From assembly GCA_038521825.1 (NCBI GenBank), contig JBCBKL010000004.1, positions 138,946-202,945 of the forward strand: a DNA stretch of 64,000 bases, read 5' to 3'. The DNA comes from JBCBKL01 sp038521825 (lineage in GTDB: Bacteria; Pseudomonadota; Alphaproteobacteria; Rhodobacterales; Rhodobacteraceae). Shown one piece after another: positions 8,778 to 17,376 of this stretch (its first letter is position 1; each line of letters begins with the position of its first letter). The translations under genes were made by a program, and so were the position numbers. Under the pieces are notes generated by a model. The model worked only from the letters and a program-made list of their open reading frames with translations. It was not told where the DNA came from and searched no databases.

Positions 8778-9580
8778 CCAGCGCCGCAACCGATGACATC
8801 GACGGCGTAATTCGCACCGATGATTGTGATGCGGACGTCAGACCGATCTATGGAAAATGCCCCGCCCTGCGCCTGGATCATTTCGGAAACGGCAACCACC
8901 GTGTTTCCCTGGCGCTTTGTATCCGCCTCGCTGATCCAAAGATCAGCGCGCCCCGCCTCTATCACCGCCACTTCTGTCCCGCCAGTATGGGGCAGATCGA
9001 CATGCGCCTCGATCTCGATCCCGTCGGGCGTCGGACGCAAAAGGCAGGTTGACGCACTGACCTCGGCCTCTTTCGCCGAATAGGGGACAGATGCGAGGGC
9101 TGCGGCGATGGCAGGGGTCGGGCGGGTTTCGGTGCCGTCTAGGAGCGCGTCAAACTTCAACTGATGCGGCACGCAGACCTCAGCACAAACGCCGAGCGAC
9201 ATGTGCGCCCTAAGGCGCACCGGCTGATCGTCGCGCGCGGGCTGGATTTCGAAGGGAATGACAACCTCATCCGCGTAGCCGATTGATCGCAGGCCATTGG
9301 AGACAAAGATGTCCGGCGTCGGCCAGTGAATTTTGAGCGCTTCGATGTTGCGTGCCCGCGACCAGTCGAAATGGGGCGGAATGCCCGCGTCGCCTGGCGC
9401 GCGCCAATAGGTTTTCCATCCTGGATCCAGCGTCAGGCGCAGGGCCGCCATACGGGTCCCGTCAGCGCGTTGCCAACCGGCCAACACCTCTGCCTGAACC
9501 GGATCGTCGAATGCACCACCGGAAAGGGCGGGGAAGGCGCAAAGCGTTGCGGCAGAAAACCATGACGTGAAGCATTTCAT
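8774..9580 (-). CDS. Secreted DsbD-alpha / ScsB-type thiol-disulfide domain protein
   Basis: 268 residues from the ATG at 9578-9580, which gives a signal peptide (MKCFTSWFSAATLCAFPAL); a longer in-frame start at 9616 exists but would bury it. The mature protein resembles the periplasmic N-terminal alpha domain of DsbD/ScsB: LTLDPGWKTYWRAPGDAGIPP, an FxWPxP-like IHWPTPDIF, and the cysteine pair in LGVCAEVCVPHQ near residues 130-140. The membrane beta domain and the thioredoxin gamma domain are absent, so it cannot relay electrons across the membrane by itself. It is divergent from yqgE. The role is probably periplasmic disulfide chemistry, inferred from the fold only. Confidence 0.85.
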   Translation of the reverse strand: MKCFTSWFSAATLCAFPALSGGAFDDPVQAEVLAGWQRADGTRMAALRLTLDPGWKTYWRAPGDAGIPPHFDWSRARNIEALKIHWPTPDIFVSNGLRSIGYADEVVIPFEIQPARDDQPVRLRAHMSLGVCAEVCVPHQLKFDALLDGTETRPTPAIAAALASVPYSAKEAEVSASTCLLRPTPDGIEIEAHVDLPHTGGTEVAVIEAGRADLWISEADTKRQGNTVVAVSEMIQAQGGAFSIDRSDVRITIIGANYAVDVIGCGAG

Positions 9581-9720
9581 AAAGGCGTTGATGGACGGAA
9601 CGCCGATCAAAGCCAAGTCACGATCAAGTCAGCCGTGTTTCGCTTGATTGAGCGGTCTTTGCTTGCGGCTCCGCTCTGGCGGCGTCATGTTGGAGGGGAA
9701 CCATCTGGAACCTTGGCCGA

Positions 9721-10287
9721 ATGACTGCCGCGCCCGACCTGACAGGCAAGCTGCTTGTTGCCATGCCCGGAATGACCGACCCCCGGTTTGATCGTTCTGT
9801 TGTCTTCCTGTGCGCTTATTCCGAGGAAGGCGCCATGGGATTGATCGTGAACAAGCCCGCACCCGAACTGATCCTTAGTGACATTCTCGAACAGCTCGAA
9901 ATCGGCAACGCCAAAGAGACGGCAAAGCTGCCGGTCTATTTCGGCGGTCCGGTCGAGACGGCCCGCGGCTTTGTCCTGCATTCGGGTGAATACAAGTCGC
10001 GGCTGCAAACGCTTGAGGTTGATGACGGTTTTGGCATGACCGCCACGCTTGATGTACTGGAAGATCTGGCAAGTGGCGAGGGTCCGGAAAAGGCGATGGT
10101 CATGCTGGGGTATTCGGGTTGGGGACCCGGCCAGCTTGATTCCGAGATTGCCCGAAACGGCTGGCTGGTCGCGAGTGCGGATCCAAAGCTGGTTTTCGGG
10201 ACCGATTGCGATGACAAGTGGGTTGCCGCGATCAAATCTCTTGGGATCGACCCGCTGGTCCTGTCGTCAACGGCAGGTCGTGCCTAA
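9721..10287 (+). CDS. yqgE: YqgE/AlgH family protein (UPF0301)
   Basis: 188-residue cytoplasmic protein. The family signature LLVAMPGMTDPRFDRSVVF at residues 11-29, EEGAMGLIVNKP at 36-47, the YFGGPV segment and GYSGWGPGQLDSEI in the second half are all present. The biochemical role of the family is not established. The start has only a weak ribosome-binding site (GGAACC); MTAAPDLTGKLLVA agrees with the usual length. Its TAA overlaps the stop of the convergent lipoprotein gene. Confidence 0.95.
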   Translation: MTAAPDLTGKLLVAMPGMTDPRFDRSVVFLCAYSEEGAMGLIVNKPAPELILSDILEQLEIGNAKETAKLPVYFGGPVETARGFVLHSGEYKSRLQTLEVDDGFGMTATLDVLEDLASGEGPEKAMVMLGYSGWGPGQLDSEIARNGWLVASADPKLVFGTDCDDKWVAAIKSLGIDPLVLSSTAGRA

Positions 10288-10889
10288 AGGTCTACCTTGG
10301 CAACGCCTTCGAGGATCCCGCCTTCATCGTCCTCATAGTATCTGTCGGTAATGACGCCAGCCCGCGCCTCGATTTGGCGCATCAGGTTCGTGGGGAACAT
10401 CGTCTGCTGAATGTTTTCAAAGCCCGGAACCTGCCGCAAAAGCTGGGTCGAGGCTGATGTGCAAAACGCACGCGGCACCGGACCGTTCGACTGGGCAAGC
10501 CGAAGGGCGATTTCGGCCTGTTCTGGCGTGACTTCCATCTCTTGCGTCACCACATGGTGCGTCAGGCGCGCATGGGCGCTCTTGTAACCGGCGAGCACCG
10601 CAGGCGATACACCATAAAGCACGTCGTCCTGTTCTGGCACCCGCTTGTTCGAAAACGATCCCGCCGGATCGAAGATAACCCGCTGCGAGCCGTTGATCAT
10701 CAGGGCCGAATGCGCTCCGGAGCCCGTCCGATTGTTGACCATCGTGATGACGGAGATCGTCGCCGGTCCCGGCTCGCGGTACTGAACACGATCCACAATC
10801 TCTTGCGGGGCGTAGGTGTTCTCGACCACCGTGGCGCATGCGCCTAAAAGCGAGAGGGCCGCAACAGCCGCAACGATCCGGGAAGGCAT
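10284..10889 (-). CDS. Predicted outer-membrane or periplasmic lipoprotein, unknown function
   Basis: 201 residues from the ATG at 10887-10889, which yields a lipoprotein signal: MPSRIVAAVAALSLLGAC, with LLGAC as lipobox. The mature part contains NRTGSGAHSALMINGSQRVIFDPAG and HHVVTQEMEVTPEQAEIALRL; the HSAL/HHV arrangement faintly recalls papain-like (NlpC-type) cysteine/histidine folds, but the order is not convincing. I recognise it as a conserved alphaproteobacterial type of protein but not its function. Transcription is convergent with yqgE and it is followed upstream by the oxidase subunit gene, 13 bases away. Confidence 0.8.
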   Translation of the reverse strand: MPSRIVAAVAALSLLGACATVVENTYAPQEIVDRVQYREPGPATISVITMVNNRTGSGAHSALMINGSQRVIFDPAGSFSNKRVPEQDDVLYGVSPAVLAGYKSAHARLTHHVVTQEMEVTPEQAEIALRLAQSNGPVPRAFCTSASTQLLRQVPGFENIQQTMFPTNLMRQIEARAGVITDRYYEDDEGGILEGVAKVDL

Positions 10890-10902
10890 TATGCGCGGCG
10901 CG

Positions 10903-11037
10903 TTAGGTGGCGAAGATCGCCATGAAGAGCAGGATCGCAAAGATCACCGCAACTGAATAGACCGTCCATTTGATGAAACCATCGAAGGTCTTCTCGTGGA
11001 CTTCGATATCCATATCACCGTGCTTGTGTTCTGCCAT
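10903..11037 (-). CDS. aa3-type cytochrome c oxidase subunit IV (small)
   Basis: 44-residue single-helix protein (MAEHKHGDMDIEVHEKTFDG followed by FIKWTVYSVAVIFAILLFMAIFAT). The His-rich acidic N-terminus and the FDGFIKWT entry into one membrane helix match the bacterial aa3 oxidase subunit IV family. The subunit binds at the periphery of the oxidase complex and is dispensable in the best-studied homologues. The start at 11037 gives the family length; longer frames upstream only add non-homologous sequence. It is not next to any core oxidase gene. Confidence 0.85.
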   Translation of the reverse strand: MAEHKHGDMDIEVHEKTFDGFIKWTVYSVAVIFAILLFMAIFAT

Positions 11038-11114
11038 TTCGGGCTCCAGTCTACGCTTTTTGAGCCAATTAGCCGATGTGCCCGGCCCTGTCACCACGTC
11101 AAACGCGCGCAGGC

Positions 11115-11573
11115 TCAATTCTCTTCGAGATCTTGCGCGAGTTTGAAGCCGATCCGGACCGGTTCTTCCTCTTCTGTCGCTTTCGGAAGGGCCCGGAACA
11201 TGACGTTGAGTTGGCTGACGTGCTGAACAAGCTGGGTTTTGGCACCCCCTCGATCGGATCCGTAGAAGGTCACGATATCGGGGTCATAATATCCCATGCC
11301 TTCGATACGCAGCACACCGGCATCGCCGCCGGTGAACCCCATGGCAACCTCTTGATCGTTGTCGAGGCTTTCTTCGAAATTCTTCAGGTAGATGATGATG
11401 CGCTCATAAGCCCATCGAGCCGGGCTTTTCTGGGCGAGTGGCGTCTTAGTGACGCCTTCTGGCACGTTGTTTTCGTCGACCGCTTTCGCGTCCGGGTCGC
11501 AGTGGACTTCATGCGGTTTGGGCATGGCAGCAGCTTCGGCTGCCTCTGCCGTCGTCTGGATGTTCTCTTCCAT
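11115..11573 (-). CDS. DUF6173-type conserved Rhodobacterales protein
   Basis: 152 residues from the ATG at 11571-11573. After a variable Ala/Glu-rich N-terminus comes the conserved core: KSPARWAYERIIIYLKNFEE, then DNDQEVAMGFTGGDAGVLRI, GMGYYDPDIVTFYG and a C-terminal AKTQLVQHVSQLNVMFRALP. No signal peptide or membrane helix. I place it in DUF6173 from memory of the core; the function is unknown. The stop of the neighbouring metallo-hydrolase lies 5 bases upstream, so it is likely the third gene of the acyl-CoA dehydrogenase operon. Confidence 0.8.
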   Translation of the reverse strand: MEENIQTTAEAAEAAAMPKPHEVHCDPDAKAVDENNVPEGVTKTPLAQKSPARWAYERIIIYLKNFEESLDNDQEVAMGFTGGDAGVLRIEGMGYYDPDIVTFYGSDRGGAKTQLVQHVSQLNVMFRALPKATEEEEPVRIGFKLAQDLEEN

Positions 11574-11577
11574 ACCG

Positions 11578-12624
11578 TCAGTCCTTACGCTGATAGACCC
11601 AAGCACCATCGGCCCGCCTTTGGCGCGATGCAAGACCGGTTTGATAGAGATGAGACAGGTGGGCGACCGCTTCGACCAACGCGAGGCCGTATTCGCCTTC
11701 GCCGATATTCCGCTTGAACAGCGGTGCAAAGCAGTCTCCGGCAGCCTTCGGTGTATCAATAAACGCTAACAAACGCTCCAGAGCACCATGATGGTTTTCG
11801 ATCAGTTGCCGCATCCGGGTCGGAAGGCCGGTAAACGGCAGCTTGTGGCCTCCTAGAACAAGATGGTCATCGCGGGCCATCGGGGCCAGCCGCTCGCATG
11901 CCTCAAGCCAGTCACCGATTGGGTCGGCCATCGGTTCTGTCGCATAGACCCCGATATTGGGGCTGATTGACGGCAGGATCTGATCGCCCGAAAGGACAAG
12001 GTTGTCGTCGCGGCTCCAGAATGTGGCGTGTTCGGGCGCATGACCGTTGCCCATATGGATGTCCCAGGTCCGACCGCCCATATTGATCGTCTGATCCTGC
12101 TGAAGCCGCTCATACCCCAATGGCAACGGGGCGACGATATCGGCGAAGTTGAACGGCCGTTCTTTGCTGCGTTTTTCCAGGGTTGCCGGATCCATGCCAG
12201 CGCTCCGATAGAAATCGAGCGTTTCGGAATTGGGCGTCGCTTGCACGTCCAGCGTCAGCATACGCGCCATCAGCCACGCGGTTCGGGTTGTCAGCAGCGA
12301 GGCCCCGAACTCGGTTTGCAGCCAACCCGCAAGCCCGACGTGATCGGGATGATGATGGGTCACGACGGCGCGCATCACCGGCTTGCCGTCAAGCGGGCCC
12401 TCCATCATCGTTCGCCAGATTTCCTTGGTTTTGTTCGAGGCAAAGCCGGTGTCGATCACCGTCCAGCCGTCGCCGTCATCCAGCGCATAGATGTTGACGT
12501 GGTCGAGCTTCATCGGCAGCGGCAGGCGGAACCAGAGAACGCCATCCGCCACTTCGGTCGCGGTTCCATGTGCGGGCGGGTCCGCCCACGGATAGCGAAG
12601 ACCCGCGGGCGACCCGTCAGCCAT
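11578..12624 (-). CDS. Metallo-beta-lactamase-fold hydrolase
   Basis: 348-residue MBL-fold protein with VIDTGFASN, the zinc motif THHHPDHVG near residues 88-96 (HxHxDH), GNGHAPEHATFW as the third-histidine region, LSGDQILPSI as the metal-bridging aspartate, and LGGHKLPF as the last histidine. A helical C-terminal domain after residue 260 resembles the winged-helix segment of LACTB2/glyoxalase-II-like enzymes. The start overlaps the acyl-CoA dehydrogenase stop (ATGA), so the two are coupled. Hydrolysis of a CoA thioester or a related product of that dehydrogenase pathway is a reasonable inference, not shown. Confidence 0.92.
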   Translation of the reverse strand: MADGSPAGLRYPWADPPAHGTATEVADGVLWFRLPLPMKLDHVNIYALDDGDGWTVIDTGFASNKTKEIWRTMMEGPLDGKPVMRAVVTHHHPDHVGLAGWLQTEFGASLLTTRTAWLMARMLTLDVQATPNSETLDFYRSAGMDPATLEKRSKERPFNFADIVAPLPLGYERLQQDQTINMGGRTWDIHMGNGHAPEHATFWSRDDNLVLSGDQILPSISPNIGVYATEPMADPIGDWLEACERLAPMARDDHLVLGGHKLPFTGLPTRMRQLIENHHGALERLLAFIDTPKAAGDCFAPLFKRNIGEGEYGLALVEAVAHLSHLYQTGLASRQRRADGAWVYQRKD

Positions 12625-14336
12625 CAGGCCGCTAGCTCATCGTGCGACATGGCATAAAGATCGTCGGCCCCGGCCCCGGCATGGGCCAGCAGAGACGCAT
12701 GTTCCGGCAACAGGCGCTGGATGTAGAACCGCGCCAGTTTCTCGCGCTGTCCGCCCTTGTCCGCCATTGCGGCCTTGAGATGGAGATGTCCGCCAAGGAC
12801 GCGCGCAAAGGCCCGCAGGTAAGGCACCGCGCCGGCAAAGCGATTGTTGAGATCATTCTGCTCAGTCAGCCATTCGGTCGTCTCGCGCAGCGACTCGCTG
12901 GCCTGCCAGACGGCTTCGGCCAGGTCGGGCAGAGTTGATCGGGCATCTTCGGCATGGGCTTCGATCTCATCCAAGAGACGGGCAGCGGCGTCGCCGCCAT
13001 CCATCATCTTGCGTGCGACGAGGTCCATTGCCTGAATTCCGTTCGTGCCCTCGTAGATTGTCGTGACACGCACGTCCCGGGCAAATTGCGCCGCACCCGT
13101 TTCTTCGACAAAGCCCATGCCGCCGTGAACCTGAATACCGGTCGAGGCGACCTCGTTGCCCACATCGGTTCCAAAGGCCTTGGCGATCGGCGTCAGGAAA
13201 GCGGCCCGCGCCGTCCATTCCGCGTCACCCGTTGCGGTCGCCATGTCGATAGAGATGGCGCATGACAGGGCGATGGCCCGCGCAGCAAAGACATCGGCCT
13301 TCATGGTCAGCAGCATCCGCCGCACGTCAGCATGATCGACGATTGTCTTGCCACCCTCGATCGCCACACGGCCCTGCTTTCGGTCCATCGCATAGGCAAG
13401 TGCGTGCTGGTACGCACCTTCCGCTGCACCAACACCTTGGCCACCAACGCCAAGGCGTGCGTTGTTCATCATCGTGAACATGGCCGCCATGCCGCCGCCT
13501 TCCGGTCCGACCATCCAGCCTTGGGCACCGTCGTACTGCATTACGCACGTGGGTGAACCATGCAGGCCCATCTTGTGTTCTAGGCTGACCACCTTGAGCG
13601 TATTGGCCACGCCCGCATTGCCGCGATCGTCAGGAATGCGCTTGGGCACAATAAAGAGGCTGATCCCCTTGGTGCCTGCCGGCGCACCCGGCAGACGGGC
13701 CAGTACCAGATGGCAGACATTTTCGGTAAAGTCGTTGTCGCCCCATGAGATATAAATCTTCTGACCGGTGATCGCGTAGGTGCCATCGCCGTTCTCTTCG
13801 GCCTTGGTCGTGAGCGCGCCTACATCCGAGCCAGCCTGTGGTTCAGTGAGGTTCATCGTGCCCGTCCATTCACCCGAAATCAGCTTCGGAAGGTAAAGCG
13901 CCTTGATTTCATCGCTTGCGTGATGTTCCAGCGCCTCGATCTGGCCTTGGCTCATCAGCGGGGCAAGCTGCAGCGACAGGCAAGCCGCCGCCATCATCTC
14001 GTTGACCGCCGTCGTCAGGGTCATCGGCAATCCCATGCCGCCATATTCGGGGTCGGCACTCATCCCGATCCAGCCGCCTTCGCCAATGGCTCGGTATCCT
14101 TCGGCATAACCGGGCGACGTGCGAACGACGCCGTTTTCCAGATGCGCGGGGTGCAAATCGCCGGGGCGCTGCAGCGGCGCGATCATATCCTCGCACAGTT
14201 TGCCCGCCTCGCTGAGGATGGCTCGGGTCACGTCGTTGGTCGCTTCGGCAAAGCGTTCCGTTGCGCGGACCTGCTCCAGTCCAACGACATGATCAAAAAG
14301 GAAGGCATAGTCTTCAACAGGGGCGCGAAATGGCAT
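12624..14336 (-). CDS. Long acyl-CoA dehydrogenase (DmdC/FadE5-like)
   Basis: FAD-dependent alpha,beta-dehydrogenation of an acyl-CoA. At 570 residues it belongs to the long group with an extra C-terminal domain. Visible motifs: GWIGMSADPEYGGMGLP, MNLTEPQAGSDVGAL (FAD/substrate loop, near 160-174), GQKIYISWGDND, and IYEGTNGIQAMDLVARK with the catalytic-base region near 428-444. This architecture is shared by 3-methylmercaptopropionyl-CoA dehydrogenase (DmdC) of the roseobacter DMSP demethylation pathway and by fatty acyl-CoA dehydrogenases; the sequence alone does not separate them, and dmdA/B/D are not in the window. First gene of an operon with the MBL hydrolase. Confidence 0.9.
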   Translation of the reverse strand: MPFRAPVEDYAFLFDHVVGLEQVRATERFAEATNDVTRAILSEAGKLCEDMIAPLQRPGDLHPAHLENGVVRTSPGYAEGYRAIGEGGWIGMSADPEYGGMGLPMTLTTAVNEMMAAACLSLQLAPLMSQGQIEALEHHASDEIKALYLPKLISGEWTGTMNLTEPQAGSDVGALTTKAEENGDGTYAITGQKIYISWGDNDFTENVCHLVLARLPGAPAGTKGISLFIVPKRIPDDRGNAGVANTLKVVSLEHKMGLHGSPTCVMQYDGAQGWMVGPEGGGMAAMFTMMNNARLGVGGQGVGAAEGAYQHALAYAMDRKQGRVAIEGGKTIVDHADVRRMLLTMKADVFAARAIALSCAISIDMATATGDAEWTARAAFLTPIAKAFGTDVGNEVASTGIQVHGGMGFVEETGAAQFARDVRVTTIYEGTNGIQAMDLVARKMMDGGDAAARLLDEIEAHAEDARSTLPDLAEAVWQASESLRETTEWLTEQNDLNNRFAGAVPYLRAFARVLGGHLHLKAAMADKGGQREKLARFYIQRLLPEHASLLAHAGAGADDLYAMSHDELAA

Positions 14337-14354
14337 AACAGCCTCCAGATGGTC

Positions 14355-14370
14355 ACCGGCGAAAGCCGGT
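14355..14370. other. Small perfect hairpin in the leader of the acyl-CoA dehydrogenase gene
   Basis: ACCGGC-GAAA-GCCGGT forms a 6-bp stem with a four-base loop about 20 bases upstream of the minus-strand start at 14336. It is too short to call a regulator; it may affect translation or be chance in GC-rich DNA. Confidence 0.3.
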
Positions 14371-14467
14371 TGCAGTCACATATACACGGTCGAGCCAGAG
14401 GATGGTCGGGCCACCCCGTTCAGGCAAGGGCAACGCGGCGTCACAAACCGATGGGACACAAAAGCGC

Positions 14468-15406
14468 ATGAAAAAGGCCGAGACGCGGCTGCTGTCTTCA
14501 TCGCCTGAAGACATCGACAACGCGGCGGCCTTGCTGGCCAGTGGGCAGCTCGTCGCTTTTCCAACCGAGACGGTCTATGGCCTGGGCGCTGACGCCCGCA
14601 ACGGTGAGGCTGTCGCCAGGATCTTTGAGGCCAAGGGGCGACCGTCGTTCAACCCCCTCATCGTCCATGTGGCGGACATCGCTGCGGCGCGGAAACTGGT
14701 GCAATGGTCGGATAAGGCAGAGGCCCTTGCCCGAGCGTTCTGGCCCGGCCCCCTCAGCCTCGTCTTGCCACTGGCGCCTGAGCATGGGCTTTCATCGCTG
14801 GTGACTGCAGGCCTTGATACCGTGGCGATCCGGGCTCCGGCGCATCCCGTTGCGCGCGCCTTGCTGTCCAGCTTCGGCGGCCCGGTGGCGGCGCCATCGG
14901 CGAACCCATCGGGCCGCATCAGTCCAACGACCGCGCGGCATGTGTTTGCCGGACTCTCAGATCGGGTCGATGCCGTTGTTGATGCAGGGCGTTGCGAGGT
15001 GGGGCTTGAAAGCACAATCGTGGCGCCCGGTCACCCCACGCGGCTGCTGCGGGCCGGTGGCGTCCCGTCGGAAAAGATCGAGGCGGTGCTGGGGGAACCC
15101 ATGGCCGAAGCAGGTGAAGGCATCAACGCGCCGGGGCAGCTCGTTTCGCATTACGCGCCCGGTGCCAGCGTCCGCCTCAATGCGGATAAGCCCGAACCCG
15201 GCGAGGTGCTTCTTGGCTTTGGACCGATGGAGGCGGATGTGAATCTCTCTGAGACTGGCGATCTGACCGAGGCCGCCGCGTCTCTCTTCGACGCCCTTCA
15301 CCAACTTGACGCCACGGGCAAGCCCATTGCCGTGGCACCCATTCCGGAAATCGGTCTTGGGCGGGCCATCAACGATCGTCTGCGCCGCGCCGCCGCCCCA
15401 CGCTAG
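14468..15406 (+). CDS. L-threonylcarbamoyladenylate synthase (Sua5 type)
   Basis: Makes threonylcarbamoyl-AMP from threonine, bicarbonate and ATP for the t6A37 modification of ANN-decoding tRNAs. 312 residues from the ATG at 14468. The YrdC domain occupies about 1-205: FPTETVYGLGADA, KGRPSFNPLIVHV, FWPGPLSLVLPL and APSANPSGRISPT are all recognisable. A C-terminal Sua5 domain follows (about 215-312, starting near SPGxxxxHYAP as GQLVSHYAPGA), making it the long Sua5 form rather than short TsaC. Its stop overlaps that of the convergent azlD by four bases. Confidence 0.95.
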   Translation: MKKAETRLLSSSPEDIDNAAALLASGQLVAFPTETVYGLGADARNGEAVARIFEAKGRPSFNPLIVHVADIAAARKLVQWSDKAEALARAFWPGPLSLVLPLAPEHGLSSLVTAGLDTVAIRAPAHPVARALLSSFGGPVAAPSANPSGRISPTTARHVFAGLSDRVDAVVDAGRCEVGLESTIVAPGHPTRLLRAGGVPSEKIEAVLGEPMAEAGEGINAPGQLVSHYAPGASVRLNADKPEPGEVLLGFGPMEADVNLSETGDLTEAAASLFDALHQLDATGKPIAVAPIPEIGLGRAINDRLRRAAAPR

Positions 15407-15726
15407 CCCAGCAGGTAGAGCAATGTGTAGAGCGTCGCCAGCCCTGCAGCGATCGCGATGAGGACGTTCTTGGTAATCCAGCAAACCAACACCGTCACGA
15501 TGCTGGCGGTCAGCCGCGCTGGCTCTGGCCATCCGTTGTCACCCGAAAAGGCGATGATGGGGGTGACGAGGGCCGGAATGATGGCCACTGCCGTGTATCG
15601 CAGATGGCGCAGGAACCATTCGGGCATCGGGCGGTTCCCGACGATGCCCAGAAACGTAAAGCGCAAGAGATAGCTGCCGATCCCGAGGCCGATGATGACG
15701 ATCCAGAGGTTATGATCCTCGATCAT
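15403..15726 (-). CDS. azlD: AzlD-family branched-chain amino acid transport subunit
   Basis: 107-residue hydrophobic protein with about four membrane helices; GIGSYLLRFTFL near residues 15-26, the LRYTAVAIIPALV segment and TKNVLIAIAAGLATLYTLLY at the end are family-typical. AzlD pairs with AzlC to form a branched-chain amino acid exporter. The ATG overlaps the azlC stop by four bases, as usual for this two-gene unit. Confidence 0.93.
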   Translation of the reverse strand: MIEDHNLWIVIIGLGIGSYLLRFTFLGIVGNRPMPEWFLRHLRYTAVAIIPALVTPIIAFSGDNGWPEPARLTASIVTVLVCWITKNVLIAIAAGLATLYTLLYLLG

Positions 15727-16442
15727 GTCCCACTCACCTTATCGATCACAAGCCACCGTTCGGTCTGCGCCCCCGCCATCATCCCCGCGATCCCTGCGAC
15801 CAGCAGACCAAGGGAATAGGGCAGTGCGGCCGCAAAAAGGCTCACCACTATGGACACGCCAGCCGCAACGATATGGGCCGGGGTTCGCAGCATTGGCGTC
15901 ACAAGAGCAAGGAAGGTGATGGGCAGGGCGAAATCGAGCGCAAAGCTTTCAGGGATTTGCGCCCCGATGGCGGCACCGACGAACGTGAAAAGGTACCACA
16001 GCGGACAAACCGGCGTCACGACACCCGCGAAATAGGCCATGCGGGCCTGTATGGTCATCTGCGGCTCAGCCTCATAGCGGGCATAGGAACAGGCAAAGGA
16101 CTGATCGACCAAGAAATATGCCGCGATGGCCCGCTGCCACAGCGGAGCCGACCCGATAAAAGGCGTGAGAGAGGCGGAATACATCGCCATCCTCAGATTG
16201 ACGGCGAGGGAAGAGGCCAGAACGATCAGGGTCGGCACGTCATCCTGCATCAGCTGAAGCGCTGTAAATTGAGCTGCCCCCGCGATCACCACTACGGAAA
16301 AAGCGAGCGTTTCGAATACGCTTAGACCAGCCTCGGTCGCGAGGATGCCGAACAGCATCGAAAAGGGCGCGATGACCAGCAAGAATGGCGAACCATCCCG
16401 GATGCCGGACAGGTAGGCAGATTTTGTGGTGGTGATGGGCAT
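15723..16442 (-). CDS. azlC: AzlC-family branched-chain amino acid exporter
   Basis: 239-residue inner-membrane protein. The N-terminal GIRDGSPFLLVIAPFSMLFG, the VVVIAGAAQFTALQLM helix and the LAVNLRMAMYSASLTPFI motif are diagnostic of AzlC (LIV-E family). It works with AzlD, encoded by the overlapping downstream gene. The start lies 46 bases from the divergent fdhD start, so both promoters must share this short gap. Confidence 0.95.
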   Translation of the reverse strand: MPITTTKSAYLSGIRDGSPFLLVIAPFSMLFGILATEAGLSVFETLAFSVVVIAGAAQFTALQLMQDDVPTLIVLASSLAVNLRMAMYSASLTPFIGSAPLWQRAIAAYFLVDQSFACSYARYEAEPQMTIQARMAYFAGVVTPVCPLWYLFTFVGAAIGAQIPESFALDFALPITFLALVTPMLRTPAHIVAAGVSIVVSLFAAALPYSLGLLVAGIAGMMAGAQTERWLVIDKVSGT

Positions 16443-16488
16443 AAAGACCCCCTAGATTCCGTCCACGATTATCGTTCGCGAAGGGGGG

Positions 16489-17376
16489 ATGCAATTGGCG
16501 CGGCGCAACGATCTAGACGGGTATGTCCTAGCGCCCGATCCCGCACGCCCCGGCTTGACACGGGCCGTAACCGGTATCGATCAGACCGGTGCCCCGACCC
16601 GCATTTCAGTCGTCGAAGAGCGCCCGCTGACGATCTATCTCAACAGCCGCGAAATCGTGACGGCGATGACGATCGGCGACTATCCCGAATACTTGGCGCT
16701 TGGCTTTCTGCGCAATCAGGGGATGCTTGCGGAGGGTGACGCGGTGACGGCTGTTGATTACGACGACGAGCTTGATGTGGTCGTGGTGCGGACTGCCACG
16801 CAGACCGATCATGAAGAAAAGCTGCAGAAAAAGACCCGTACCTCTGGCTGTGCCGTCGGGACCGTTTTCGGCGACATGATGGAGGGGCTCGATGGGCTCG
16901 TCCTGCCTCAGACCGAGGTCCGCACGTCCTGGCTTTATGCCCTTGCCAACCAGATCAACCGGACGCCGTCGCTGTACCTCGAAGCGGGGGCGATCCACGG
17001 GACCGTCCTATGCCACCGAGATCAGCCGCTGGTTTACATGGAGGATGTCGGGCGCCACAACGCCGTCGACAAGATCGCGGGCTGGATGTTCCTGACCGGC
17101 ACTGATGCGGCGGACAAGATCCTTTACACGACCGGGCGGCTGACCTCAGAAATGGTGATCAAGACCGCGCTTATGGGCATCCCGGTTCTGGCCTCGCGGT
17201 CCGGCTTTACGGCATGGGGGGTTGAGATCGCGCAGCAAGTGGGCCTAACCCTCATCGGGCGCATGCGGGGCCAGCGTTTTGTCTGTCTGAGCGGAGAAGG
17301 CCGATTGGTTCGCGACGCGGATCCCGGTCAGCAGGCGGACGAGCCCAAAGGCGCAGGCCGAAAGGGCGCGGCATGA
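16489..17376 (+). CDS. fdhD: Formate dehydrogenase accessory sulfurtransferase FdhD (single-Cys form)
   Basis: Delivers sulfur to the molybdenum/tungsten bis-MGD cofactor of formate dehydrogenases. 295 residues with ERPLTIYLNSREIVTAMTIG, the redox motif region TSGCAVGTVFGD, the EDVGRHNAVDKIAG motif, and TTGRLTSEMVIKTALMGIPV. Where E. coli has two cysteines (C121xxC124) this protein has C121 but Gly at 124, so it depends on one cysteine. It is the first gene of a run fdhD-mobA-mobB-moeA in which each stop overlaps the next start, tying it to cofactor maturation. No formate dehydrogenase structural gene is in the window. Confidence 0.96.
   Translation: MQLARRNDLDGYVLAPDPARPGLTRAVTGIDQTGAPTRISVVEERPLTIYLNSREIVTAMTIGDYPEYLALGFLRNQGMLAEGDAVTAVDYDDELDVVVVRTATQTDHEEKLQKKTRTSGCAVGTVFGDMMEGLDGLVLPQTEVRTSWLYALANQINRTPSLYLEAGAIHGTVLCHRDQPLVYMEDVGRHNAVDKIAGWMFLTGTDAADKILYTTGRLTSEMVIKTALMGIPVLASRSGFTAWGVEIAQQVGLTLIGRMRGQRFVCLSGEGRLVRDADPGQQADEPKGAGRKGAA

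Noticed and set aside
14402..14467. Longer start for the Sua5 gene
   Set aside because: The extra 22 codons are unlike family N-termini; the ATG at 14468 fits homologues.
17300..17372. Molybdenum-cofactor riboswitch before mobA
   Set aside because: fdhD directly overlaps mobA and leaves no leader; the 46-base gap before fdhD is too short for such an element.
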